Positions 17,724 to 24,447 of a DNA stretch of 64,000 nucleotides are shown here, piece by piece. Under the pieces are notes generated by a model. The model made no database searches and was not told the DNA's origin. It saw only the letters and a program-made list of their open reading frames with translations. Numbering within the stretch: position 1 is the first letter of the stretch; the number at the start of each line of letters is the position of its first letter. This DNA is from Frateuria edaphi (GTDB lineage: Bacteria; Pseudomonadota; Gammaproteobacteria; Xanthomonadales; Rhodanobacteraceae), in the NCBI RefSeq assembly GCF_021117405.1, contig NZ_CP088251.1:2480001-2544000 (forward strand), written 5' to 3'. Both the position numbers and the translations under genes were made by a program.

Positions 17724-17780
17724 TGCCTTACTGTCAGTCAGACAAGCCGCACGCTGTCAGGAAAGTGCACTCTGACCCGG
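17724..17780. repeat. 57-bp direct repeat, copy 2 (RAYT 5' flank)
   Basis: Partner of 16061-16117. Here it sits 45 bp upstream of the inverted RAYT start fragment. Confidence 0.85.
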
Positions 17781-17786
17781 GTTTTG
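17760..17786 (+). repeat. Type B repeat
   Basis: GGAAAGTGCACTCTGACCCG then GGTTTTG. A half copy, TCTGACCCGGGCTTTC, follows at about 17822-17838. Confidence 0.75.
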
Positions 17787-17903
17787 GACCCGGGTTTCGG
17801 TTTGCGTTTTGGGGTCGGTCTTCTGACCCGGGCTTTCTGTTTGGGCTACAAGTTACACAGCTTTCACAACTGAGCGCGCACGTTCCGCCGAGTCGCAGCC
17901 AAG

Positions 17904-18368
17904 ATGGAGAAGAACGTGTCCTTTCAGACAATAGCTGCAGTCGAGAAGCCCGGGGCCGCCGAACTCGACGAATTTGTGTTGGAGGTGCAAACCTTTCTTG
18001 GGCTCGTCGTCACAAGCGACCGAAGGGAATTCAGCTTCCTTTGGGAAAACCACCTCGAACTACAATCAGATGCCATAGCAACGTTTAATTCCGATGTATC
18101 GGACCGAGGCGTACCGGAGCTAAGGAAAGCCATCGCCCAGATATCCGAAGACGCGCTAGATGCGCATGGCCTCCAAGGCAGGCCATTGAGATTCAAATTT
18201 CGAGTCCTCAGCGCAATTGCTGGGGAATCCGGTCTTGGTCGCGAAAGGAAGTGGTTCAAGAAAATGGTTGATGCCATCGACGCCATCCTTGACTCCCTTA
18301 TCGCGGCCGCTGGCGGTGCCGGAGGACTCATCAAAGAGTTCAAAGACGCTCTACGCGCTCTGGCTTAA
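17904..18368 (+). CDS. Hypothetical protein (cassette gene 4)
   Basis: 154 residues; no family recognised. The N-terminal half is acidic and mixed (ELDEFVLEVQTFLGLVV). The C-terminal ~55 residues form a helix-glycine-helix stretch (KWFKKMVDAIDAILDSLIAA then AGGAGGLIKEFKDAL) that could be an amphipathic or membrane-interacting tail. The ribosome site is weak. Codon use is less GC-biased than the core. It stands alone between type B repeats; a small effector role is possible but unsupported. Confidence 0.5.
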   Translation: MEKNVSFQTIAAVEKPGAAELDEFVLEVQTFLGLVVTSDRREFSFLWENHLELQSDAIATFNSDVSDRGVPELRKAIAQISEDALDAHGLQGRPLRFKFRVLSAIAGESGLGRERKWFKKMVDAIDAILDSLIAAAGGAGGLIKEFKDALRALA

Positions 18369-18470
18369 AGGCTTGCACGGCCGATAGTGAGGAAGAAAAC
18401 GCTATGACTCGCAACTTACAGCCCAACAGCGTCAGCGATTTCGAAGTACGTACTGACCGGTTTCTGCAGT

Positions 18471-18494
18471 TGAGAGTGCACTCCTATCCGGGCT
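18471..18494 (+). repeat. Type B repeat (degenerate)
   Basis: TTGAGAGTGCACTCCTATCC then GGGC. A small hairpin (TAGCTC/GAGCTA) follows at about 18504-18522. Confidence 0.45.
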
Positions 18495-18543
18495 TATAAA
18501 TCACTAGCTCAATGTTGGAGCTAAGCCAGCATCAGCCACCCAA

Positions 18544-18594
18544 GAAGCGCACTCTGCCCGGGTGTTGGAAAGTGCACTCTGACCCGGGTTTTTG
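18544..18594 (+). repeat. Two tandem type B repeats
   Basis: AAGCGCACTCTGCCCGGGTG is followed 3 bp later by GGAAAGTGCACTCTGACCCG then GGTTTTTG. They are the last copies before the HEPN/TcmP island. Confidence 0.7.
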
Positions 18595-18628
18595 CTTTTT
18601 CTTCCACCCTGACTGGGGTTTTCACGCG

Positions 18629-19498
18629 CTAGACCTTCATGCGTTCGCTTAGCTTCCTCTCATAAGCCCGTTTGACCTCACCCGGAAGCCAAACGAACTT
18701 GAGCACCTCTTCCAATATCTCCGGGTGAAGTGACAGCGGCGAGTTCACCGAGTGTGTGCGAGAACGCCACTTGATGGTTTTGCGGTTGTGGCAATTGAAG
18801 AAGAGGTTTTTCCATACCAGGGCTGTCCGAGCTGCATGCTTCTTGTTCGACAGAACAGTCTCAATCACGCCGCCGGTGCCGACTACGGGTCTGGGATCCT
18901 TCAGCTCGCGCTCGATGTCTGCCAGGTGGTACGGCAACATGTCCACATTCTTGCCATCCACCTTCAACTTGTGATTGATCACTCGACAATAGAGCCGTAT
19001 CTCCCATACAGCCTTGTCGAGCTTGAGGAGTTCGTTGTCCCGAACGAAGTAAGACGTATCCAAGTAGCGAAAGCGCCCATACGTGTCCAAATGCTCGATG
19101 ATTTCGTGGCTGGTATTCGACAGCTTCATGCGGAACGGCAACGCCTCTAGTGCTTTGACGCCTCGGTCGAGATGGTGCCCAAGCAGTTCGTCCCGCTTCA
19201 TCGGCTGCGGGATGCGGTTGTAGAGAAGTATCGCCTTGATGTATTTCTCGATCGCCTGGAGGCCACTCCAAAGGAATTGCGCGTTGAGCTCAGACCGATA
19301 GGCTGCACGGGCCATGATGTAATCTTGGTCCGCAGTATCTCGGAACGATCGCGTAGCAAAGTCGTTTAGATAGGGGTCGTACTTTTTCTGCACGCTAATC
19401 AAAAGCCGTCCCTCCGCTTCACTTGAAGCCACATCTGTGCTTACGCTGAGGCTGAGATTACTTCTTTCATCTGCCGTCGCGGCAAGCTTAAATTCCAT
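18629..19498 (-). CDS. HEPN-like domain protein
   Basis: 289 residues. Residues about 58-95 (DQDYIMARAAYRSELNAQFL then WSGLQAIEKYIKAILLYN) are typical of HEPN helices: an acidic start, a conserved aromatic/Gln face and an E-K-x-x-K-A helix. The following HLDRGVKALEAL helix fits too. The RNase motif R-x4-6-H is not obvious (CRVINH has only three residues between), so nuclease activity is doubtful. The C-terminal third is basic. It diverges from the tcmP operon with only ~50 bp between starts, suggesting a shared regulatory region. Confidence 0.6.
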   Translation of the reverse strand: MEFKLAATADERSNLSLSVSTDVASSEAEGRLLISVQKKYDPYLNDFATRSFRDTADQDYIMARAAYRSELNAQFLWSGLQAIEKYIKAILLYNRIPQPMKRDELLGHHLDRGVKALEALPFRMKLSNTSHEIIEHLDTYGRFRYLDTSYFVRDNELLKLDKAVWEIRLYCRVINHKLKVDGKNVDMLPYHLADIERELKDPRPVVGTGGVIETVLSNKKHAARTALVWKNLFFNCHNRKTIKWRSRTHSVNSPLSLHPEILEEVLKFVWLPGEVKRAYERKLSERMKV

Positions 19499-19550
19499 CG
19501 GACTCAGCCGATAGCCTTGAATTGTCAGTGCCGGTCAGGAGGACCAAGAC

Positions 19551-20378
19551 GTGCCCACCCAAAAAGACCAAGACCGTTATGAGGTAGATCCCCACGACGG
19601 TTTACGTCGTGCCATCGTTGGCGGTTGGGCGCCCGAAAAGCACCTGCGCCTTCGGAAATACGTCGACATCACTCGTGCTGTTCGAGGGAAGTTCGGGAGG
19701 AACGCTACCTACATCGACCTCTATTGCGGACCGGGCCGCGCCCGCTTGCGTGAGGCCGGAGATATCGTCGATGGGAGCGCCATAGTTGCGGCGACGGAGG
19801 CCGCCTCGAAAAATCCTTATCGAGAAATCATCATCGGTGACCTCGACCCCCTGAACGTCGAAGCCTGCCAAGAACGTCTCAATCGTCTGGGCATCGCCAA
19901 CGTCCGTGCCTTCACTGGAACGGCCTTAGAAGTTGCAGGCAAGGTTCTTCCGACGCTGAACCCAACCGGCTTTAACCTCGCCTTCCTCGACCCGTTCAAC
20001 ATCGAAGCCCTTCCCTTCGGCGTGATCGAGACGTTGGCCCAAGCTAAGCACATGGACCTGCTCATCCACGTCAGCATCATGGACCTCCAACGCAATGTCC
20101 GAAGCATGATGATGTCAGGGAAGCTCGATGCCTTTGCGCCTGGCTGGGAAAAGACGGTCAACCGAGGCGCGACAAACTCGACCCTAGTGATGCAGGTGTT
20201 CGAGCACTGGCGGAACCTCCTAGCAAGTATGGGCTACCTGATCAGTGACAACATCGAGCGCGTCCGAGGCAATCGCAATCAACCTCTGTATTGGTTGGTT
20301 CTAGCCGCAAAGCACGATTTGGCGGATAAGCTTTGGGGAGAGGTGAGCCAGGTCGAGCCGCAGCGCCGTCTCTTCTGA
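19551..20378 (+). CDS. tcmP: Three-Cys-motif partner protein TcmP (copy 1)
   Basis: 275 residues. A methyltransferase-like Rossmann core is visible: YIDLYCGPGRAR (motif I), then IIIGDLDPLNVEAC (motif II) and NLAFLDPFNIEAL (motif IV position). The opening WAPEKHLRLRKYVDITRAV and GSAIVAATEA segments match the TcmP family, which NCBI models define by its occurrence beside Gp37/Gp68-type three-Cys proteins. Biological role unknown; nucleic-acid modification is a reasonable guess. First gene of a three-gene run with the three-Cys protein and a second TcmP. Confidence 0.82.
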   Translation: MPTQKDQDRYEVDPHDGLRRAIVGGWAPEKHLRLRKYVDITRAVRGKFGRNATYIDLYCGPGRARLREAGDIVDGSAIVAATEAASKNPYREIIIGDLDPLNVEACQERLNRLGIANVRAFTGTALEVAGKVLPTLNPTGFNLAFLDPFNIEALPFGVIETLAQAKHMDLLIHVSIMDLQRNVRSMMMSGKLDAFAPGWEKTVNRGATNSTLVMQVFEHWRNLLASMGYLISDNIERVRGNRNQPLYWLVLAAKHDLADKLWGEVSQVEPQRRLF

Positions 20379-20426
20379 GCTTGCTTCACGGCTCGCTCCC
20401 CTTACCCGCATGATATAAATGGCCAA

Positions 20427-20454
20427 TTTAGTCCCGGCCATTTAGTCCCGGCCA
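20427..20454. repeat. 14-bp tandem repeat, two units
   Basis: TTTAGTCCCGGCCA occurs twice without a gap, in the space between tcmP copy 1 and the three-Cys gene. Confidence 0.8.
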
Positions 20455-20510
20455 TCGATCGTCACGCCGGCGAGACCGGCCTCGATCCCTTGGCCCACAA
20501 GAGGTGGACC

Positions 20511-21254
20511 ATGACCACGACATCACGCATCGAATGGACCGAGCAAACTTGGAACCCCATCGTAGGGTGCACCAAGATTTCCGCTGGTTGTAAGCATTGC
20601 TATGCGGAGGTCATGGCCAAGCGCCTGAAAGCCATGGGCACGCCGGGTTATGAGAAGGGCTTCGCCCTCCGCCTCATCCCAGAGCGCCTGGAGGATCCGC
20701 TCCGGCGGAAGAAGCCGACCGTTTACTTCGTCAACTCAATGTCCGATCTCTTCCACGAGCGCGTGCCCGCAGCCTACATCGATCAGGTCTTTGAGGTCAT
20801 TGCGAAGACGCCACAGCACAGCTATCAGATCCTGACCAAACGGGCGGAGCGGCTCGCCAACTACTTTAGTTCCCGATCGGTGCCCCGAAACGTGTGGCTA
20901 GGCGTCTCCGTCGAGAACAAGCGCCATGGTGTACCCCGGATCGACTACCTGCGACAGGTCCCAGCCAAGATCCGGTTCTTATCCGTTGAACCGCTCCTGG
21001 AAGATGTTGGAGAGTTGGATTTGACCGGCATCCACTGGGTGATCGTGGGCGGTGAATCAGGGCCCAAAGCTCGGCCGATGAAACCGGAGTGGGCGGACGC
21101 CGTGCGCGTCCAGTGCGAAGAGCAAGAAGTCGCCTTTTTCTTCAAGCAATGGGGCGGCTGGGGGGCCGACGGAAAGCGCCGAGCCAAATCCAAGAATGGC
21201 CGACTGCTCAACGGCCGCACGTGGGACGAAATGCCAGCCGCGCCGCTGGGCTGA
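20511..21254 (+). CDS. Phage Gp37/Gp68 family three-Cys-motif protein (DUF5131)
   Basis: 247 residues from the ATG at 20511 (AGAGGTGG site upstream; preferred over an ATG at 20490). The signature IEWTEQTWNPIVGCTKISAG CKHCYAE places Cys20, Cys27 and Cys30 as CX6CX2C, an expanded form of the radical-SAM CX3CX2C cluster motif. NSMSDLFHE, ILTKRAERL, WLGVSVEN and VIVGGESGPKARPM are further family motifs. A radical-SAM-like iron-sulfur enzyme acting with the TcmP partners is the best inference. Confidence 0.88.
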   Translation: MTTTSRIEWTEQTWNPIVGCTKISAGCKHCYAEVMAKRLKAMGTPGYEKGFALRLIPERLEDPLRRKKPTVYFVNSMSDLFHERVPAAYIDQVFEVIAKTPQHSYQILTKRAERLANYFSSRSVPRNVWLGVSVENKRHGVPRIDYLRQVPAKIRFLSVEPLLEDVGELDLTGIHWVIVGGESGPKARPMKPEWADAVRVQCEEQEVAFFFKQWGGWGADGKRRAKSKNGRLLNGRTWDEMPAAPLG

Positions 21255-21264
21255 GCTAGCGCCG

Positions 21265-22539
21265 ATGAGCCGCCTTCCGTTCAAGTGGCCCGCGGATGGT
21301 TCCGGCGCAATGCTGCAACAACACAGCGTCGCAAAGCTCGACGTCCTGCGGGAGTATTTAATCGCCTATTTCCAGACCTTGGTCACCGCCCCAGGCCAGG
21401 AAGAGGTTCGATTGACCTTGGTGGATGGTTTCGCTGGCGGTGGCGTTTTCCGCCATGCCGATACCAAGGAACGCATCCTCGGCTCTCCATTGGTCTTTCT
21501 GAAGGCGTCCGAACAGGCCCAGGCCATCATCAATGCCCAGCGCAGTAAGCCAGTCCAGTTCCGCATCGCGTACATCTTTGTTGAGAAAGATCGCAACGCG
21601 GCCGCCTCCCTTCTCACCACTCTGAAAGCCGAAGGCTATGGCGCGCGCATTGGTCAAGACATCCAGGTCGTGCGGAGCACGTTCGAGGCGCAAAGCCAGT
21701 CCATCATTGACGCAATCAAGGACCGTAGTCCTCAGGTGGGCCGTTCCGTCATTTCGTTAGACCAATATGGCTACAAGGACGTGCCAACCGGCCTCATCCG
21801 TAGGATCCTGACCCAGCTTCCCCGGGCAGAAATCCTGCTGACATTCGCCGTCGATGCCCTGATCAACTTTGCTAGCGACAAGCCCGCCACTCATAGCATC
21901 CTGAGTCGACTGGGCATTCCCGATGTACTTAAGGGGCGCACCATCGCGGACATCAAAGCCAACGAGAGCGACTTCCGCCTACTGATTCAAAGCAGCCTCT
22001 ATCAAGACCTCGTCAAGAACTGCGGAGCACGCTTTTACACGGTGTTCTTCATTAAGACGGCCGGCCATGGGGACTATTGGTTGGTCCACTTGTCCCAGCA
22101 TCCGCGCGCCAGGGATGTCATGACGCAGGTGCATTGGGAACACAACAATCACTTCATCCACTACGGCGGTGCAGGCTTGGACATGTTCCAGGTACTGGGC
22201 TATGCCGCCCATCGTGACGAAAGCTACACCGGCCAATCGTCTTTCGGGTTCGAATTCGATGGCCATGCGCACGCGGCCAGTGTGAGTGCATTGACCGAGC
22301 AACTTGCTCAAAGAGTGCATGCTCTAGATGCGGTGACTTTTGGAACGCTCTACTCGACCACGTGCAACTCGACGCCAGCGGACAGCCTTCGTTACCGGCA
22401 AGCGATCGAACAGCTAGTAGCGCACAAGGAGCTTGTTGTGACCGCTGCGGCCGGCGGCTATCGACGAAAGGCGAGCACTATCCGCGATAGCGACGTCATC
22501 CGCCGCGCCAACCAGCGAAATCTGCTGTTCGTGAGCTAG
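21265..22539 (+). CDS. tcmP: Three-Cys-motif partner protein TcmP (copy 2, long form)
   Basis: 424 residues from the ATG at 21265, 10 bp after the preceding stop. It shares the TcmP layout (KLDVLREYLIAYFQTL, then LVDGFAGGGVF as motif I, GSPLVFLKA, FVEKDRNAAASLL as motif II). The motif IV position reads SLDQYGYKDVP rather than DPFN. The extra ~130 C-terminal residues end in a winged-helix-like KASTIRDSDVIRRANQR. The changed motif suggests a different substrate or a non-catalytic partner of copy 1. Convergent with the DUF488 operon. Confidence 0.78.
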   Translation: MSRLPFKWPADGSGAMLQQHSVAKLDVLREYLIAYFQTLVTAPGQEEVRLTLVDGFAGGGVFRHADTKERILGSPLVFLKASEQAQAIINAQRSKPVQFRIAYIFVEKDRNAAASLLTTLKAEGYGARIGQDIQVVRSTFEAQSQSIIDAIKDRSPQVGRSVISLDQYGYKDVPTGLIRRILTQLPRAEILLTFAVDALINFASDKPATHSILSRLGIPDVLKGRTIADIKANESDFRLLIQSSLYQDLVKNCGARFYTVFFIKTAGHGDYWLVHLSQHPRARDVMTQVHWEHNNHFIHYGGAGLDMFQVLGYAAHRDESYTGQSSFGFEFDGHAHAASVSALTEQLAQRVHALDAVTFGTLYSTTCNSTPADSLRYRQAIEQLVAHKELVVTAAAGGYRRKASTIRDSDVIRRANQRNLLFVS

Positions 22540-22604
22540 TCTGAAGGCACGTGGCACGTTTCTTGGCGCAGACAAGGCGCGCCCACTCAAATGAGCATCA
22601 GTTT

Positions 22605-23039
22605 TTACAGGTGGTGTATATCCACATCACCCCACCGGCCCTTCAAATACTCAGCGACAAGACGCCTGTGACAGTGGTGCGGTTTGTCTTCGCTGCAAAG
22701 CAAGCAACCGTCCCCAATCACATCGGGGCTAATAAATTTCTCTATTGAACGACGCTTCATTAGATCCAAGAACTCACGTTCGTAAATCGACCAATCGCCC
22801 CCATGTTTTTTATACGCATCCAACATACTCTTAGTTGGCGCAAGGTCAGGGAGATGCAAATATTCAATATCGCATATTTCGCGAAGAAAAAACGACAGGT
22901 CTTGCCTCTTTGCAAAACCAGCTAACTGAGAGACATTATTCAACCGGACGTCAATTATTCGTTTGACACCCGCTCGTTTCAATCTACCAAAGAAGCGCTC
23001 AGCCGACGTCTTAGTGAAGCCTATCGTCAATATTCTCAT
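22605..23039 (-). CDS. DUF488 family protein (short copy)
   Basis: 144 residues from the ATG at 23039, whose ATGA overlaps the stop codon of the preceding DUF488 gene, so translation is probably coupled. DUF488 marks: ILTIGFTKTSAERFFGRLKR at the start, IIDVRLN, and the Cys-His signature CSEDKPHHCHRRLVAEYL near the end. DUF488 proteins are of unknown function; the conserved Cys/His/Arg set looks like an active site. Lower GC than the core. Confidence 0.85.
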   Translation of the reverse strand: MRILTIGFTKTSAERFFGRLKRAGVKRIIDVRLNNVSQLAGFAKRQDLSFFLREICDIEYLHLPDLAPTKSMLDAYKKHGGDWSIYEREFLDLMKRRSIEKFISPDVIGDGCLLCSEDKPHHCHRRLVAEYLKGRWGDVDIHHL

Positions 23040-23704
23040 TGCTCGCACTCATCGTCATGCTGAATGGCGGCCGGGTCTATATACGCAATCTTCTTTTCTC
23101 TCAGGACGTACGCCTCGTTTATCAATTCCTGCGCACTTCGAAACATGTCGACGCGGGGGAGGCCCACCACGTCAAGCATTCGGAGAATTGTTTCATCGTG
23201 CGTTTCAACCTCGCCATTTGGAAGAATGTGCCTGACATCTGCTCCGCGGCCTGATAAAGCCCTGCTCACCAAAAGAGTGCGGTGGCAATCAAGAGGCTCC
23301 TTTTCGGCGCACATTAGTGCTATGCGATACTTAGCAGCACCACTCAGCACCCTTTCAATGCCTGAAAGGAAAAGCCGCGTCCCCGCCAATCGAGTGTATT
23401 GAACACGACCATGTTCATAGCACGAAGGATCTTCTGATCTGGCGCCAAGCTCCTTCCCTAGAAACGCATAACTTATGCGATTGCGGAATAGTGCCGCACG
23501 GAGGCTTTCTTTATTAAATTGAGGGTTGTGCCGGCTGTACGGATAGGATCGTACGTCCGCGATGGCAGACACGCCGGAGCCCTCTAACAAATTCAGAAAG
23601 TATTGGAGGGAGTGGTTCGAATGACCGACAGTGTAAACCGTTGGCCCTCGCCCGTTCGGGTTTGCGCAGATATCTGCGCCGACATGGGAACCCATTGAAG
23701 TCAT
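23036..23704 (-). CDS. DUF488 family protein (long copy)
   Basis: 222 residues from the ATG at 23704, 7 bp after the preceding stop (an alternative ATG lies at 23695; a longer frame would overlap the upstream gene). It has VYTVGHSNHSLQYFLNLL, IADVRSYPYSRHNPQFN, the CAEKEPLDCHRTLL signature and a C-terminal extension after it. The two DUF488 copies share the family signature but differ widely, so they look like distinct subfamilies rather than a recent duplication. Confidence 0.85.
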   Translation of the reverse strand: MTSMGSHVGADICANPNGRGPTVYTVGHSNHSLQYFLNLLEGSGVSAIADVRSYPYSRHNPQFNKESLRAALFRNRISYAFLGKELGARSEDPSCYEHGRVQYTRLAGTRLFLSGIERVLSGAAKYRIALMCAEKEPLDCHRTLLVSRALSGRGADVRHILPNGEVETHDETILRMLDVVGLPRVDMFRSAQELINEAYVLREKKIAYIDPAAIQHDDECEQ

Positions 23705-23711
23705 CAGGTTG

Positions 23712-24425
23712 TCACGCGTCTCTGTATCCTCGCAGCTGGCCCAGCTTAGACGGAAAAGTGTAGATCCCATTTGCCTGCAACCAATACCCGTCATTCGATG
23801 TATTTGGTTGGCAGAAGCGCCGACCGAGGCCGAGCCGAACAAAGACACGCTCTGCTGAGGCGAGGTGCCTGTTTACCATCGCGAGATCACCTCGTCCGTG
23901 ATGCTCCTGCGCGTACTCGTGAAACCCAAGGTCCGTTATTGATATGTGAGAAAGTCGAAACCCATTATTGTCCGCCAGGCTTAGCTTGAGCTTCGCGGGT
24001 TCATACTGGTTTGGCAAAACCTCGATATCCTCAGGCGCCACCTCCAATGTAATTATGGAACGAGGGGCCCGTGTGTTGAACGGGATGAATTTCTGTCCCG
24101 CGGGAAAGGCGTATTGAAAGCCCTCCCTAATATTCTCCGACGAAGTTTTCTCGAGTATTTCGAGAAATTCTTGACCTGAGGCCGGACCCTCATACCTAAG
24201 CTTTTTGTAACTCGAATCCTCCAGGTGCGGATTAGCCGCGTCTTGCTTACGAGTCAGATCCCCCGAAATTATTGCGCCCGGGATCACCTTTAGCTCGCGG
24301 ACTTCTTCATATAAAAGATAGGGCATCGGGCGAAAGCATTCGCCTGTTTGCCTGCAGATCATTGCTGTACAGACAATGTCTTTATTACTAAACCGAGTTA
24401 AATCCGTGACGACGTAGCTTCCCAT
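23712..24425 (-). CDS. Probable dual-OB-domain (DuOB-like) protein
   Basis: 237 residues from the ATG at 24425, with a strong GGGGGGAG site. The opening VTDLTRFSNKDIVCTAMICR QTGECFRPMPY recalls the 'C-x-x-x-x-x-x-G-x-x-x-R-P' start of proteins annotated as dual OB domain. A second all-beta half includes LKLSLADNNGFRLSHISITD and GIYTFPSK. OB folds bind nucleic acid. First gene of an operon with two DUF488 genes. Its start is only 22 bp from the icmF stop codon, on the same strand. Assignment is from memory of the family and moderate at best. Confidence 0.6.
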   Translation of the reverse strand: MGSYVVTDLTRFSNKDIVCTAMICRQTGECFRPMPYLLYEEVRELKVIPGAIISGDLTRKQDAANPHLEDSSYKKLRYEGPASGQEFLEILEKTSSENIREGFQYAFPAGQKFIPFNTRAPRSIITLEVAPEDIEVLPNQYEPAKLKLSLADNNGFRLSHISITDLGFHEYAQEHHGRGDLAMVNRHLASAERVFVRLGLGRRFCQPNTSNDGYWLQANGIYTFPSKLGQLRGYRDA

Positions 24426-24447
24426 TTCTCCCCCCGTTAGTTGTCGC

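Larger units (their letters stand above)
13985..24440. other. Accessory island (RAYT debris, cassettes, TcmP and DUF488 operons)
   Basis: From the inverted repeat before the intact RAYT to the icmF stop codon, the genes are small, mostly of unknown function, in mixed orientation, and separated by transposase remnants. From about 16.9 kb the DNA is visibly less GC-rich than the flanks. No integrase, attachment site or tRNA is seen at either edge. Limits are inferred from gene content and base composition. Confidence 0.65.

Noticed and set aside
17566-17775. Plus-strand open frame ending in QESAL
   Set aside because: It is the shadow of the inverted RAYT start fragment; only the last codons come from a type B repeat.
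18403-18501. Small open frame starting MTRNLQPNSV
   Set aside because: Only about 32 codons, no clear ribosome site, and it runs into a type B repeat.
11026-18594. CRISPR array made from the repeated 20-25-bp units
   Set aside because: Spacing is irregular, units vary, they lie at gene ends, and no cas gene is present.
18629-19498. Active HEPN ribonuclease
   Set aside because: The R-x4-6-H catalytic motif is not found with the right spacing; only the fold-like helices are supported.
13985-24440. Prophage
   Set aside because: No capsid, tail, terminase, portal or integrase gene; the Gp37/68 name alone does not imply a phage.
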